Origin: Agapanthus africanus
Lineage: Eukaryota; Streptophyta; Magnoliopsida; Asparagales; Amaryllidaceae
Length of the DNA stretch: 64,000 nt
Assembly: GCA_030015575.1 (NCBI GenBank)
Contig: JASDDO010000001.1
Coordinates: 140,511,988-140,575,987 of the forward strand
Reading direction: 5' to 3'
Made by a program: the position numbers and the translations under genes
In this document: positions 46,161 through 59,197 of the stretch, piece after piece
How positions within the stretch are numbered: the first letter of the stretch is position 1
Layout of the letters: every line of letters starts with the position of its first letter
The notes under the pieces: generated by a model
Told to the model about the DNA's origin: nothing
The model's input: only the letters and a program-made list of their open reading frames with translations
Databases searched by the model: none

Positions 46161-46175
46161 GTGCAAGTGGGAGAT

Positions 46176-48390
46176 TGTTAGTTATATGTATGCCCTAGAG
46201 GCCATTACTATACATAGGATGTATATTGTAGTAGATGCTGGGACATATATAGGGAAGACTTTCTTGCTCGACATGATAGTATGCTATCTGGTTGATCTTT
46301 ACCTTAACGTGTACACTGTTTGTCTCTCTGTTACATGTTGGTAAAGCCCTTAGGATCTGTACTTGACTACCTGGACTATGATGCGGATCATACTAGTGGG
46401 GACATGGTAGTCCATAAGTACATCCTTCAAAGTCCCTAGTCGTGGGTGTATCGAGACGGGGCATCGATATACCAGAGTAGACTAGCGTATACCTTCTCGA
46501 CCCATACAGATGGGCGATGGATGATCCCATATCCATTGGTGTTTAACATCGGAGATGATATACGGGTGCTCAGTAGAGACTGGGTACACTGGACGGACTC
46601 GCCGAGAACTCCCAGATGGTATTATACCTCACGTCAGATGTCAGTTCTCTGGTGACACTGGTACAGAGTAGTCTGTTGACCCGAGATCGTCATAGAGTCT
46701 TGTGTGGTTCCCACTGTGCTTTGATTTCCATCTTACCACGTCCAAGAGGGCGTGCAAAACGGTGGTTTTTGGGTACAGTCCCGAGTCATATGGAGGCAAT
46801 GAGCGATAGGAGGGGACTCGTCTCTCCCGGTATAAGGGGTTGATGTTGTGCTGTGTTCGATTGGCTATAACAGGAAATCCCTGGCCAGGGTTGCTGAGAT
46901 TTACTGGTAAGTGTTACCAGTAGTTTCTCGAACAGTTATAGACCTCATATCGACACGACTTATTGAGCTATTGGGGTCTGACGTTTACCACCCCTAGGCG
47001 AGATATGCGACATATCAGACGATCAGACCGGACTGTACGGTAGTGTTACTGGTCGGATTCACTGGAGTGTGAGCGGGCTTGCTCGTCGATCTTCAGATCG
47101 CTCAATACCCGGGTGGCCGTTACGTTTAGCAGACCGCTTGCGGCTTGTGGGTGTTTGATATGATCATCATCTGCTGCCGGCGTATTGACGAGTCTTTAGA
47201 GTCCTACACAGAGGTTTCCTGGCTCAAGCGAAACGAAATAGGAGCGCATATGAGATATGTGCGGGACCGAGAATAATGCGTGTATGTGATACCGTATTTC
47301 ATTCTCGCGATGAATGTATCGAATGGTTGTATGTGATATAACCTAGTTATCGATTCAAGCGTTGATTCGATAAGCCGATACATTGTATACTAGTCGGTTG
47401 TGTGCGACATGACCGGATTATTGAATCAAGTGTTGATTTAATGATTTAATGCATATTTATATATTTGATATATTGCTTTGCATCAACTAGTATCGGTTTA
47501 CTTAAGATGGATTTTCTCGCTCGGGTGTGCGCATTGTATATGCGATATGTTTATGTGCACATGTTTGTATCATGTTTGATGATGCATACCACTTTGGTTA
47601 AGTGTAAAGTTTGAACCATGGTTGTGTTTATGTTTAGGGTTTTATTTTCTTAATTATTCATTTATTCTTTTTGATAAATGGATAAAAGAAAATTCAAATG
47701 AGAAAATGGTGGCTTGGTTTTGTTTTGTTCATGAAGCTTCATGAACATTTTGACTAAGTGACCATTTTGTCTCTAGCTTAACCCTAACCATTGCTTCAAC
47801 CATGATTAATACTCTACACTTTACCATGGTTTAGTCATGATAAGTTTTGATTATTCTTTTCTTTTTCTAATTAACTTATCATAACTATTTTCCTTCTTCT
47901 TCTTCATTCTTCAAGTGAAGAAAGCTTGCCCCATCAATGGCAAGTGATGGAAATGAGTGAGAAATCCAATTCTAAAGTCTACCCACTTCCTATTTCTTCA
48001 TCCTCTACCTCTTGCCAAGTAGTAGAGTGTGTTTCCTTCACAAGTTTCATGACTTGGTGAAGGTGGAGCTTGATTCATCGATGCCTCGACGTAGATCATC
48101 TTCGGCTTGGACATCGACGACCTAGCCCGCCCATTCTCCGACGAAGACGACGCTAGAGCCTGGATTCCTTTTGGACAGCGGAGACGACTTCGTTGCGGAG
48201 CTATGGAGGTGGAGCACCGGATCTACAAAGGTTGTATTTCCGTATCTCATAGTTAAGTGTTAACTAGTTAGCTTTTTCGCCTAGAAATCTAGCAAACGAT
48301 CCGTAGTCGGGTCTCTCGGCACCCGTAAAATTTTATTATGGCATGTTCGATGCCTTGTGAGACCTCATTAGGGTGCCTAGGAACCCTACA
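46176..48390 (+). repeat. LTR 2 of element E, shared by both internal regions
   Basis: 2215 bp. Serves as the 3' LTR of internal region 1 and the 5' LTR of internal region 2. A handful of substitutions against LTR 1 and 3. No target duplication at its sides, as expected for a recombination-made joint. Confidence 0.93.
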
Positions 48391-48391
48391 G

Positions 48392-48404
48392 TGGCATCAG
48401 AGCC
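48392..48404 (+). other. primer-binding site of element E, copy 2
   Basis: TGGCATCAGAGCC, same T-to-C variant as copy 1. Confidence 0.8.
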
Positions 48405-51400
48405 TAGCTAGAGCCTTAGGCGAAGTCTAGACGGATTTTGAAGTCCGAACGACCCAAAACCGAAACCCAAAATATGCTCTCTGTCCAATTTTTAAAAATG
48501 TGGATTTTTAAAGATTAAAAATATCCAGAAAATCAAGCAGGGTTTATTATGAAATACTGTGCAAAACGGAGCTGTAACTCCGTCATGACGGCGCGGAACC
48601 GCGGCCTAAGCCCACGTGGCGCGGCGGTTCCGCGGCGACACTGTAGACTCTTTGACTTTTCTTTGCACAGTAATTCCTATTTTCTGGAGTTGGATTTTCT
48701 GGGAATTTTTAATATTTATTCAAGAGTTGAATTTTCTGCAGTTGTTTTGGGGATTCGGTGTTTCGATCGGAGTATCAAATTTTGTCTATGTGGCTTTCCG
48801 GATAAATTTTTAGAATATGTTAAAAAGTTCGACCGGATATAAATACCCAATTTTTCCCCTGTCGGGAAATTTCCAAGTGTTGGATTTTTCCGTAGTTTAA
48901 CGACGTTCTAAGTAGTGCAAGTAACGCGATGGTCCCTCTAGAAGACAACAAACCTTAACTCGATTATGTGACCGTCTTGAACTGCCCTTTGAACCTTCGG
49001 GTTTGGGGCAGTACAGCGTGCCACATGTGAGGCGTTGGCTTGACCCTTCTACGGCTGGACCGTTGGTACTGAGGTACGAACTGAATGTTGTTAGACTTAT
49101 TTCATGTGTTGATCTGTATCGGGAAAACTTGGGTGTTCGATTGTTCGATCGGAAAGTTTAACATTTTCTAAAAATCTGGAATGGGATACAATAATTGGAA
49201 TTCGCATCAGTTATGAGATAACTGAATGAATGTTGTAAATATAGCAATTTAGTCTCACTTGATCGGTTGCCACGGAATTTTGATGTGATCAAAAGTCCGT
49301 CGCAATCACGTAGCGTACGCGGATACTCGCCGGATAAACTTAATAGACAGCCTCACCCCATAGCCCGACCAAGTGACTGTAGGAGAACCCCGTCGCCGAA
49401 AGCATCCGTTCGGGTGCTCGCGGCAGCGGTGTTCCGCCTTGGTGCACTTCGTCGACGGTATCGGGGGTGCGTCCGTCTACAGAAGTTTGCGACGAGCATT
49501 CGATCAGACTGTCGGGATTCTTGTTGAATTGCCCGACTCGATATTGAAAAGTGTTTTCGATAATGAGACTAAAATGCGGGGTTTATAATTGTTAGGCATG
49601 TGATGTCTAAGTAATTCATTTGGTCAGGCATGCGATGTCTGAGGTGGTTGCGGATTCCAACTGTTGTAGTTTTACACTTTCTTTTCTGTGACCGTAAGTG
49701 TAATATGTGATATCGCCGGTTTCGTTGCTATATGTCAACGACAATTGGGATGCGCATATTTACTTACGTTGATGACATGTGATGTTATGTGTTGCTGGAT
49801 ATGTTATATTGGATCGTCGTGTTTGAATAGCCGGGGGTTTTTATGTGAGATGAGTGTTTTTTTTTTCATTTTCATTCATGTAAAAACTTGTATGTAATAT
49901 TCTTTTATTGGGGCGCTTCCAGGTTGCGGAAGTAGTCACCTTTTGTATATTATTTACTTTTCCGCACTAGGATAGACCCAAGGAGGGGAGCACAAGTAAC
50001 CGGGTTCTGGAGTCCAGTGGGAGACCAACTCGAGGAGTCGAGTCCGGGTCTCCTAACTCCAGAATTGGTAGGGTTGCTTGCCGCTCTCGTAGGGGTCTAG
50101 GGGTGTGGGTTTGGCTATTCATCACGACCGTGGAATCCGTGTTTTATACTGGCTCGTATTGAAAACACGGACGTCCTAGTATATTCAATATTTCATATGT
50201 TTCTTCTGCTGCGATATCTGTGATGTGATCATGTGATGTTCTGTGATAGATACATTGTATATAGTATATATGATATATTATATAGACGTTACTTATGTTT
50301 TACACCCGCGCTAGCCCTGCCCCGCTCTGCCGTTAGTTACCTAACCTAACGGTGCACGAGGGGACATCGAGGCGAATGCGGATGGCATAAATGTACGTCG
50401 TATTTATCTGTGATGTTTAGGTACTTAAATGATGGGACTTCATTAATGAGATTAATGAAATAAAAAGAAACCTAAGATGTTGTAGAATCGAATTTCAAAA
50501 TAAAACAGGTAGCTACAGTTCTTGCTTTGCACAGCGGTATATGAGATATATCCTGCACCTTATTCGTTGAGGAAAGGACCGAGATCCCTTCACCGGGAGT
50601 GACTCCTTTAGCAATAACTGGCAGATGCTACACACTCGGTTTGTCTTTTGATTGCTTTTAAGAGTTTTTGCTTTGCAAAGTGATATATATGATATATCCC
50701 GCACCTCATTCGACGAGGAAAGGACCGACGATCCCTTCATCGGGAGTGACTCCTTTAGCAAAACTAGAAAAGCCTCAAAAACACTCCATTTCAAAATTCA
50801 TTCGATCCTAAAACGATATCAAGTTCATTACGCAATAGGTTTTCAGAAAAACCTGTCGTAGCCCTCCGTCATTTCAGATAAGTACTGGTTAGTATTCGTG
50901 CTACGTTTGTTGACTATGTTAAGGCGTAGTGTGCGGTAGCTAATTAGTGCTTATCTGCATAAGCATATGATGTGATTGGATTAGGGTAGTCGTGCGGCTT
51001 TGTTGACTATGTTAAGGGTCGTGCGGGTGGGTTTAATTCAATCGGGAAATGACGGGTTGAACTTGACTAGCACTTATGATTTGTTGACTATGTTAAGGTC
51101 ATATAGCTGCTAGGGGCAAAATATTATCGGGAATTTCAAGTGTTGAAATTTGCAATGAGATTGCATACCTTCTATGAGATAGTTGGATCCCGATACCCGC
51201 TGCGAGTAATTGTTACTCCTGGGAGAGTTTTATACATTACAATTAGCCGATCAAGTAGGTGTCTAGAAAGGTGTCAACGGGGTTACGCCTCTGGGAAAAC
51301 GAGGTTTACATTAATTAGGTTCGTGCGAAAGCACGGGGGACCTCCCTCAAAGTACCGACACTGGCCTGGCTGAAAGATTGGCGAACTTGTAGTGTGTAAT

Positions 51401-51572
51401 TAATCCCGGCTAGTCTTTCCTTTTAGGGTTTGAAGGAAGATTTGATAAAAAGCAGTGGGAGCCATCCTGATTAGATAAAATAATAACCAATCTATTCTTG
51501 ACAGAGCGCACGCTGAGTGTTTTCTTCTCTCTCTCTCCAGGTAGCGACCATATCACGCCTTAATCAAGATAA
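48405..51572 (+). other. leader of element E, copy 2
   Basis: Near-identical to 40231-43400. GC-rich hairpin at 48590-48636 (one A-to-G change improves the stem), GGCT-loop hairpin at 50137-50170, W-box-like motifs at 50910-50922, 51003-51015 and 51084-51096. Confidence 0.72.
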
Positions 51573-51584
51573 TAATACGGAATA

Positions 51585-54332
51585 TTGACCGAACCCGCTT
51601 GTTATACTGAGCTGGGGAACGTTGGTCCCGCTCCAACTTATAAATGTTATAAGACAGAGCAGGAAATAGGGGATTACCAGAATTCCCGTTCCGCCCAAAC
51701 GAAGAGAGTGCATGCTGATGCATCATCTTCGGGTGTGTTCATTATACAGAACTGTTTCTCAGTATCCTTTACGTCCTGGGTATATGATACCAGATCAGGA
51801 TCCCAGATATGTAATCTGTTACATAGGGCTACAGAAAGGTAGAGAACTGAGAACGGGTGATAAGTTTCATGAGGCAGAAAACGGGGCAAGTGTTGCAGCC
51901 AAGTCTGTTGGTCACTGTCACCCTGTATTATAAATACATTGATTCTGAACGAATGTTATTAGATACCGAACCTAATATACAAAATCATATCAGTCTCTTT
52001 ATCTATAAAGAAATGATAAAATTTTGTATTGTTGGATAATGTTTTGAACATTTCCTATATCAAAAGTTGATCGGTTCAGGCACGTTATCTAAAAGCATTA
52101 AAGTTCTAAATCAAACTACAGTTCTTAGTATACGGAACACACACAAGAGGAAGAGTTCAGAAATGAACGGATTCTTCTTGAGGTATTGTAGACTAGGTCA
52201 GATCAATGTGACCCGACTGGCTGAAGTTACATTTAGATGTATATTTGAATCAGTTTGAATTTACATCTTGTGAACTCGCCAGTCATGTCACAAAGATAAG
52301 ATGACACCAGCTCTGTTTATTGGAAACAGAGAAAGAGTTAGTGAACTATTGGGATGATACATGTTGATGTATGTAGGTCCCCTGTCTACACATGCCAAGA
52401 CCGGTTCTTTGTACTTCATTACATTCTCTGATGATCTTTCGAGATTCAGACCTATGTTCCTGTTGAAACGCAAGTCCGAACCTTTTGAGAAATTTACAGA
52501 ATATAAGATAGAAGTAGAGAACCAATATGGGTACAAGTATTATGTCCTTTGATGTGATCAGGGAGGAGAATACTTGAGCACGGAATTACTGGACTATTCT
52601 AAAGGAGAATGAGATTCTCTCTCAGCATTACTCCTCTGTATACACCATAGCACGATGGTATATCGGGGCGGAGCAGATACACCCTATTTGATATGGTGTG
52701 CTCTATGATGAGTACTACTGAGTTACCTATTTCCTTTATGGGAGTTATGCACTTGAGAAGCTGCATACCTATTGAATAGGGTTCCAATCAAATCAGTTGC
52801 CTACCGCTTCATATGTGATATGGAAAGGGAAGAGCCCATGTCTTAAGCTAGTTAAGATTTGGAGTTGTCCGGCCTATGTCTAAAAACAAAATTCGGACAA
52901 GCTCGAGGCAAGGTCTGTAATGTACAACTGGAAAGGTTCCAGCTATACAAACTACAGCAGATGATTTGATAGAACCAAGGGATTCAGTAGATACCAACGA
53001 ACCTCAGCCTCTCCGCCGATCTAGTAGGGTTCCTCACCCACCTGAGAGATACTTCGGTTTCTCTATGACAGTGGGAGCGAGGATTGCATCATGAGATGAT
53101 GACCCAACTAGTTTCGAGCTGGCCATCAGGAGTAAGACTCTGTAAGAATGGCTGGATGCTTGGCGATCTGAGATGGAATCCATGTACACCAACAAAGTAT
53201 GGACTTTGGTTGCAATATCTGAAGGGTTAAATCCCCATCAGGAGCAAGTATATCTTGAGAAGATTACTTGGTGTAGATGGAAAAGTTGAGACTTTCAAAG
53301 CTAGACTTGTTAAAGCTTTTCGTCAGTGACCAGGCGTGGATCATGATGAAACCTTTTCAAGTGACTATGCTTAAGTCCATCCAGATCCTACTTGCCACGG
53401 CTACATACCATGACTACGATATCTAGTGGTTGGGTGTCTTGACTGCTTTTCTAAATGATGATTTAGAAGAGAGCGTCTATAAGTACACAGCCAGAGGGCT
53501 TCGTAGACAGTGGGAGCAGCGGAAACGTGTGCAAGATGTTTTATCTGATAAAGCAGGCATCGCGGAATTGGAACATCTGTTTTGATGAAGTAGTCAAAGA
53601 GTTTGACATCATCAAAATGGTAGATGAACCTTGTATAAACAAAAAGGTAGTAGGGAGTATGGTGGTGATCCTCGTAGAGTACGTGGATGACATACTCTTG
53701 ATAGGGAAGGAGTTTCCTATGCTACGCTCGGTCGATCTCCGCTTATCACATGGATTCTCCATATAGGATCAAAATGATACCTTCTAAATCCTGGATTTTG
53801 GATCTATGAGATAGATCTAAATGGATGTTAGGATACTCACTAGATGTAGTGAGATGGTGTCAATCGATCCTGAGGAGAATCACTGGAAGGGTTCCAGGGT
53901 GATAAAGACGACTGAATGTCAGTCACAGGCATTGTCTTTACCCTCAGTAAAGGGACGGTATGTTGGAAGAGTTCCAAGCTAGATACCGTGACATACTAGA
54001 CGATAAAGGCAGGATACATCGCTACTTAAGATGCTACCAAAGAGGATGTTTGGGTGTATATCGGTTCATGAGATGAACTACGTTCCTACCATTGTGAGAC
54101 AATGGAGTTGTGGCTTATGCCAAGGAACCCAGGTCCCATCAGTGATCCAGACATATTCTAAGGCAGTATCACTTGATCATGGAGATGGTTGATCTCCAGG
54201 GTGATCGAGGTTTGGAGAGTAGACTCAGAGGACAACACAGCGGATCCACTCACAAAGGCCTGTTCCCAGAGAGAGACTTTTATGGGATGGTTGAGTATGA
54301 GATACTACAACCACTGCTATCAGATGGCCCTA
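51585..54332 (+). pseudogene. gag-less, decayed copia pol of element E, copy 2
   Basis: Same fragments, stops and frameshifts as copy 1: protease region 51585-51842, integrase core 52361-52552, RT 53527-53766 with Y-V-D-D, RNase H remnant to about 54320, then polypurine tract 54333-54347. Because the disabling changes are shared, they predate the duplication. Small differences, for example GAGAAATTTACAG against GAGATATTCACAG in integrase, show the copies are real and separate. Confidence 0.85.
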
Positions 54333-54347
54333 GTGCAAGTGGGAGAT

Positions 54348-56562
54348 TGTTAGTTATATGTATGCCCTAGAGGCCATTACTATACATAGGATGTATATTG
54401 TAGTGGATGCTGGGACATATATAGGGAAGACTTTCTTGCTCGACATGATAGTATGCTATCTGGTTGATCTTTACCTTAACGTGTACACTGTTTGTCTCTC
54501 TGTTACATGTTGGTAAAGCCCTTAGGATCTGTACTTGACTACCTGGACTATGATGCGGATCATACTAGTGGGGACATGGTAGTCCATAAGTACATCCTTC
54601 AAAGTCCCTAGTCGTGGGTGTATCGAGACGGGGCATCGATATACCAGAGTAGACTAGCGTATACCTTCTCGACCCATACAGATGGGCGATGGATGATCCC
54701 ATATCCATTGGTGTTTGACATCGGAGATGATATACGGGTGCTCAGTAGAGACTGGGTACACTGGACGGACTCGCCGAGAACTCCCAGATGGTATTATACC
54801 TCACGTCAGATGGCAGTTCTCTGGTGACACTGGTACAGAGTAGTCTGTTGACCCGAGATCGTCATAGAGTCTTGTGTGGTTCCCACTGTGCTTTGATTTC
54901 CATCTTACCACGTCCAAGAGGGCGTGTAAAACGGTGGTTTTTGGGTACAGTCCCGAGTCACATGGAGGCAATGAGCGATAGGAGGGGACTCGTCTCTCCC
55001 GGTATAGGGGGTTGATGTTGTGCTGTGTTCGATTGGCTATAACAGGAAATCCCTGGCCAGGGTTGCTGAGATTTACTGGTAAGTGTTACCAGTAGTTTCT
55101 CGAACAGTTATAGACCTCATATCGACACGACTTATCGAGCTATTGGGGTCTGACGTTTACCACCCCTAGGCGAGATATGCGACATATCAGACGATCAGAC
55201 CGGACTGTACGGTAGTGTTACTGGTCGGATTCACTGGAGTGTGAGCGGGCTTACTCGTCGATCTTCAGATCGCTCAATACCCGGGTGGCCGTTACGTTTA
55301 GCAGACCGCTTGCGGCTTGTGGGTGTTTGATATGATCATCATCTGCTGCCGGCGTATTGACGAGTCTTTAGAGTCCTACACAGAGGTTTCCTGGCTCAAG
55401 CGAAACGAAATAGGAGCGCATATGAGATATGTGCGGGACCGAGAATAATGCGTGTATGTGATACCGTATTTCATTCTCGCGATGAATGTATCGAATGGTT
55501 GTATGTGATATAACCTAGTTATCGATTCAAGCGTTGATTCGATAAGCCGATACATTGTATACTAGTCGGTTGTGTGCGACATGACCGGATCATTGAATCA
55601 AGTGTTGATTTAATGATTTAATGCATATTTATATATTTGATATATTGCTTTGCATCAACTAGTATCGGTTTACTTAAGATGGATTTTCTCGCTCGGGTGT
55701 GCGCATTGTATATGCGATATGTTTATGTGCACATGTTTGTATCATGTTTGATGATGCATACCACTTTGGTTAAGTGTAAAGTTTGAACCATGGTTGTGTT
55801 TATGTTTAGGGTTTTATTTTCTTAATTATTCATTTATTCTTTTTGATAAATGGATAAAAGAAAATTCAAATGAGAAAATGGTGGCTTGGTTTTGTTTTGT
55901 TCATGAAGCTTCATGAACATTTTGACTAAGTGACCATTTTGTCTCTAGCTTAACCCTAACCATTGCTTCAACCATGATTAATACTCTACACTTTACCATG
56001 GTTTAGTCATGATAAGTTTTGATTATTCTTTTCTTTTTCTAATTAACTTATCATAACTATTTTCCTTCTTCTTCTTCATTCTTCAAGTGAAGAAAGCTTG
56101 CCCCATCAATGGCAAGTGATGGAAATGAGTGAGAAATCCAATTATAAAGTCTACCTACTTCCTATTTCTTCATCCTCTACCTCTTGCCAAGTAGTAGAGT
56201 GTGTTTCCTTCACAAGTTTCATGACTTGGTGAAGGTGGAGCTTGATTCATCGATGCCTCGACGTAGATCATCTTCGGCTTGGACATCGACGACCTAGCCC
56301 GCCCATTCTCCGACGAAGACGACGCTAGAGCCCGGATTCCTTTTGGACAGCAGAGACGACTTCGTTGCGGAGCTATGGAGGTGGAGCACCGGATCTACAA
56401 AGGTTGTATTTCCGTATCTCATAGTTAAGTGTTAACTAGTTAGCTTTTTCGCCTAGAAATCTAGCAAACGATCCGTAGTCGGGTCTCTCGGCACCCGTAA
56501 AATTTTATTATGGCATGTTCGATGACTTGTGAGACCTCATTAGGGTACCTAGGAACCCTACA
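54348..56562 (+). repeat. LTR 3 of element E
   Basis: 2215 bp, ends GGAACCCTACA followed by GAAAG and then the continuation of A's RT (D-G-S). Confidence 0.93.
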
Positions 56563-56567
56563 GAAAG

Positions 56568-59160
56568 ACGGCAGTTGTGTTTGTGTATCGATTTTTGTCT
56601 GTTGAATCGAGTTACTGTGCGGAACAGATATCCCTTACCTCGTATCAACGATTTATTTGATTAGCTCCAGAGTGCGGGACATTTCTCGATGATTGACTTG
56701 CGATCAGGTTGCCATTAGTTGTGAGTTCGAGAGGATGATATTCCGAAGACTGCTTTTCGCACGCGTTGCGGGCATTATAAGTTCTTGGTAATGTCGTTCG
56801 AGCACACCAATGCCCCAGCAGCGTTTATGGACTGGATGAACTGTATATTCAGGCCGTTCTTGATCAGTTTATTATCGTGTTCGTTGATGACATTTTAAGT
56901 ATATTTTTGGAGCCAAGTGGGGCCTGGGCAGTAATTGTGGATTTCGTTGCAGACTTTGAAGGAGCGCCATCTATTCGCTCAATTATCCAAGTGTGTTTTC
57001 CGGCTGGATAGCGTTGACTTCTTGGGTCACGTAGTTACGAGAGGTGGCAAGTATGGAACTGAAGAAGATCGAGGCCATTCAGCACTGGCCCAGACCTGTA
57101 TCAGTGACGGAGGTTCGCAGCATTTGGAGTTTGGACGGATACTATTGATATTTCGTACATGATTTTTTGCATATAGCTGCAACATTGACCGGGTTGACCC
57201 GGAAGGGACTTTCTTTTCGTTGGACTGAGGTATGCGAGCAAAGCTTTCAGCAGTTGAAGACTCGTTGGGTTACGGCGCTAGTTTTATTTTTGCCTTTAGA
57301 ATCAGGCGGTTTTGTTGGTTATTGCGATGCTTCTCGGCAGTTGAAGAAACGCGAGCAGAACTATTCCATGCATGATTTAGAGATGGCTGCGGTTATTTGT
57401 TACACTTAAGATTTGGAGACACTGCTTATACGGCGAGTCATGCTAGATATTCACGGACCACAAGAGTTTAAAGTACATTTTTTTCAGCAGCGCGATCTAA
57501 GTTTGAGACGGTGCCGTTAGGCGGAGCTAGTGAAAGATTATGACTGCGAGATTCCTTGTCATCCGGGCAAGGAAATTATTGTGGCAGACGCTTTGAGTCG
57601 GAGGCCCGGAGGTAGCTTGTCTTGTTTGAGCGCAATTCCGAGACAGTCGACGGTAGATTAGCAGATACTATATGACAGCCGAGTACAGTTCAAGTTTACG
57701 TCGACCAGGGGACAACTTGTCCGTGTCCGTGCACATCCATAGTTATTTGATCATATCCGTGAGGCATAGTCCGATAACGTTCGTTATTAGAGATCTTGGA
57801 GTAGGTTCGACAGGGCAGAGATTCAGAGTTCGTGATTGATGATCAGGGAGTATTACGATTTGAGACTCGACTATATGCTCCAGATTCCGAGGGACTAAGA
57901 TGCAAGATCTTAGAGGAGGTGATCATTCAGTATATATGAATTGTGATTTGATAGAAGTCTACTAGTGTGAAGGGATGAAGAGAGATGCTACAGATTTTGT
58001 TTCGGGATGCTGACTTGTCAGCAAGTCAAGACCGAGTATCAGAGGCCAGCTGGAGAGTTACAACCTTTACCCATTCCGGAGTAGAAATAAGAGCAGATTT
58101 CTATGGAATTTATTGTGGGTCTACCTAGGACCAGTCGGGAGTATGGCTCTATTTGAGTGATCGTAGACTAATTGACGGAAGCAGCTCATTTTCTGCCAGT
58201 CAAGACCATTTTCGGATTCATTCAGTATGCTCAGATATATGTTGATGAGATTGTACGACTACATGGAGTTCCGACATGTATTATGTCCGATAGAGGCACC
58301 CAGTTCAATATCCGACTATTGTAGAAACATTAAGAGACTTTGGACACCCGATTGAGTTTCAGTACAGCTTCCTATCCGTAGACCGACGGTCAATCAGAGC
58401 GGACCATTCAGACTCTTGAGGATATGCTCCGAGCTTGCATTCTAGTTTTCGGTGGCAGTTAGGATCGCCACTTGCCTTTGATAGAGTTTTCTTATAATAA
58501 CAGCGTCCAGGAGAACGATTCAGATGGCACCCTTTGAGATATTATATAGGAGGAAATGTCGATCACCAGTTTGTTGGACAGAGCTCAGTGAGAGCAATAT
58601 TTTGGGGCCACAGATTGTGCAGGAGATGACCGAAAAGATTCAGATGATTTCGGATAGGATGAGAGCGGCCCAGTGCAGGCAGAAATCTTATGCAAACCGA
58701 TGTTGGCGTAGACTTGAGTTTATAGTAGGCGATCATGTTTTCTTGAGGGTTTCCCCGATGAGGGGTGTGTTGAGATTCGGAAAGAAAGTGAAGCATAGTC
58801 CTAGATATGTGGGTTCCTTTCGAGATTCTCGAGCGTGTCGGCGCAGTTTCTTATCGTTTGGCTCTTCCACCCAGGTTTCCAGATATTCACCCCGTATTTC
58901 ATGTATCAATACTCCGTAAGTACCTTCATGACCCCTCTCGCGTGATACTGCATCAGGCGATCTAGCTGGAGCGCGGTCTTTCTTTCACCGAGCAGCCGAT
59001 AGCCACTCTAGATCGGAAGGTGAAGGAACTGAGGTCCGAGGTCATACTATTTGTATAGGTTCTTTGACGTGGCCGAACGGCGAAAAAGGTCACGTGGGAA
59101 GCCGAGGAAGAGGTGCGGAAGGAATATTCCCATCTCTTCGAGAGTACGCGTAGTTAAATT
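56568..59160 (+). pseudogene. RT-RNase H-integrase segment of element A, degraded
   Basis: Continuation of A's pol after insertion E. RT remnants (a FxRLxFxxRxAGxY-like stretch and a VDD box lost to stops) span about 56570-57160. RNase H follows at 57167-57409 (FRWTEVCEQSFQQLK, GYCDASR, then KKREQNYSMHDLEMAAV). Integrase core fragments lie at about 58100-58520, and the integrase C-terminus (MAPFEILYRRKCRSPVCWTE ... VGDHVFLRVSPMRGV) at 58524-58800. At about 59010-59155 a chromodomain-like tail (VKELRSEV, VTWEAEEEVRKEYSHLFE) is readable across frame breaks. In living relatives these domains copy RNA into DNA and insert it, the tail helping to choose heterochromatin. Frequent stops make this copy dead. 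Confidence 0.85.
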
Positions 59161-59185
59161 TTAAATTCAGGGACCGAATTTCTTT

Positions 59186-59196
59186 AAGGGGGAAGA
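59186..59196 (+). other. polypurine tract of element A
   Basis: AAGGGGGAAGA one base before the 3' LTR start TGTAACGC at 59198; the plus-strand primer site of reverse transcription. Confidence 0.8.
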
Positions 59197-59197
59197 T

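Larger units (their letters stand above)
38002..56562 (+). mobile_element. element E: tandem copia array, three LTRs and two internal regions
   Basis: LTRs at 38002-40216, 46176-48390 and 54348-56562, all 2215 bp. Internal regions at 40217-46175 and 48391-54347. The offsets are 8174 and 8172 bp. One target duplication GAAAG brackets the whole array (37997-38001 and 56563-56567), so it entered A's RT gene as one event and was enlarged later, or arrived as a multimer. The two internal regions differ at roughly 15-20 positions by eye, including a poly-T length change and one deleted C. Confidence 0.93.

Noticed and set aside
38002..54347. Two independent insertions of the same element side by side
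   Set aside because: They share the middle LTR exactly and have only one pair of outer target duplications, so separate insertions do not explain it.
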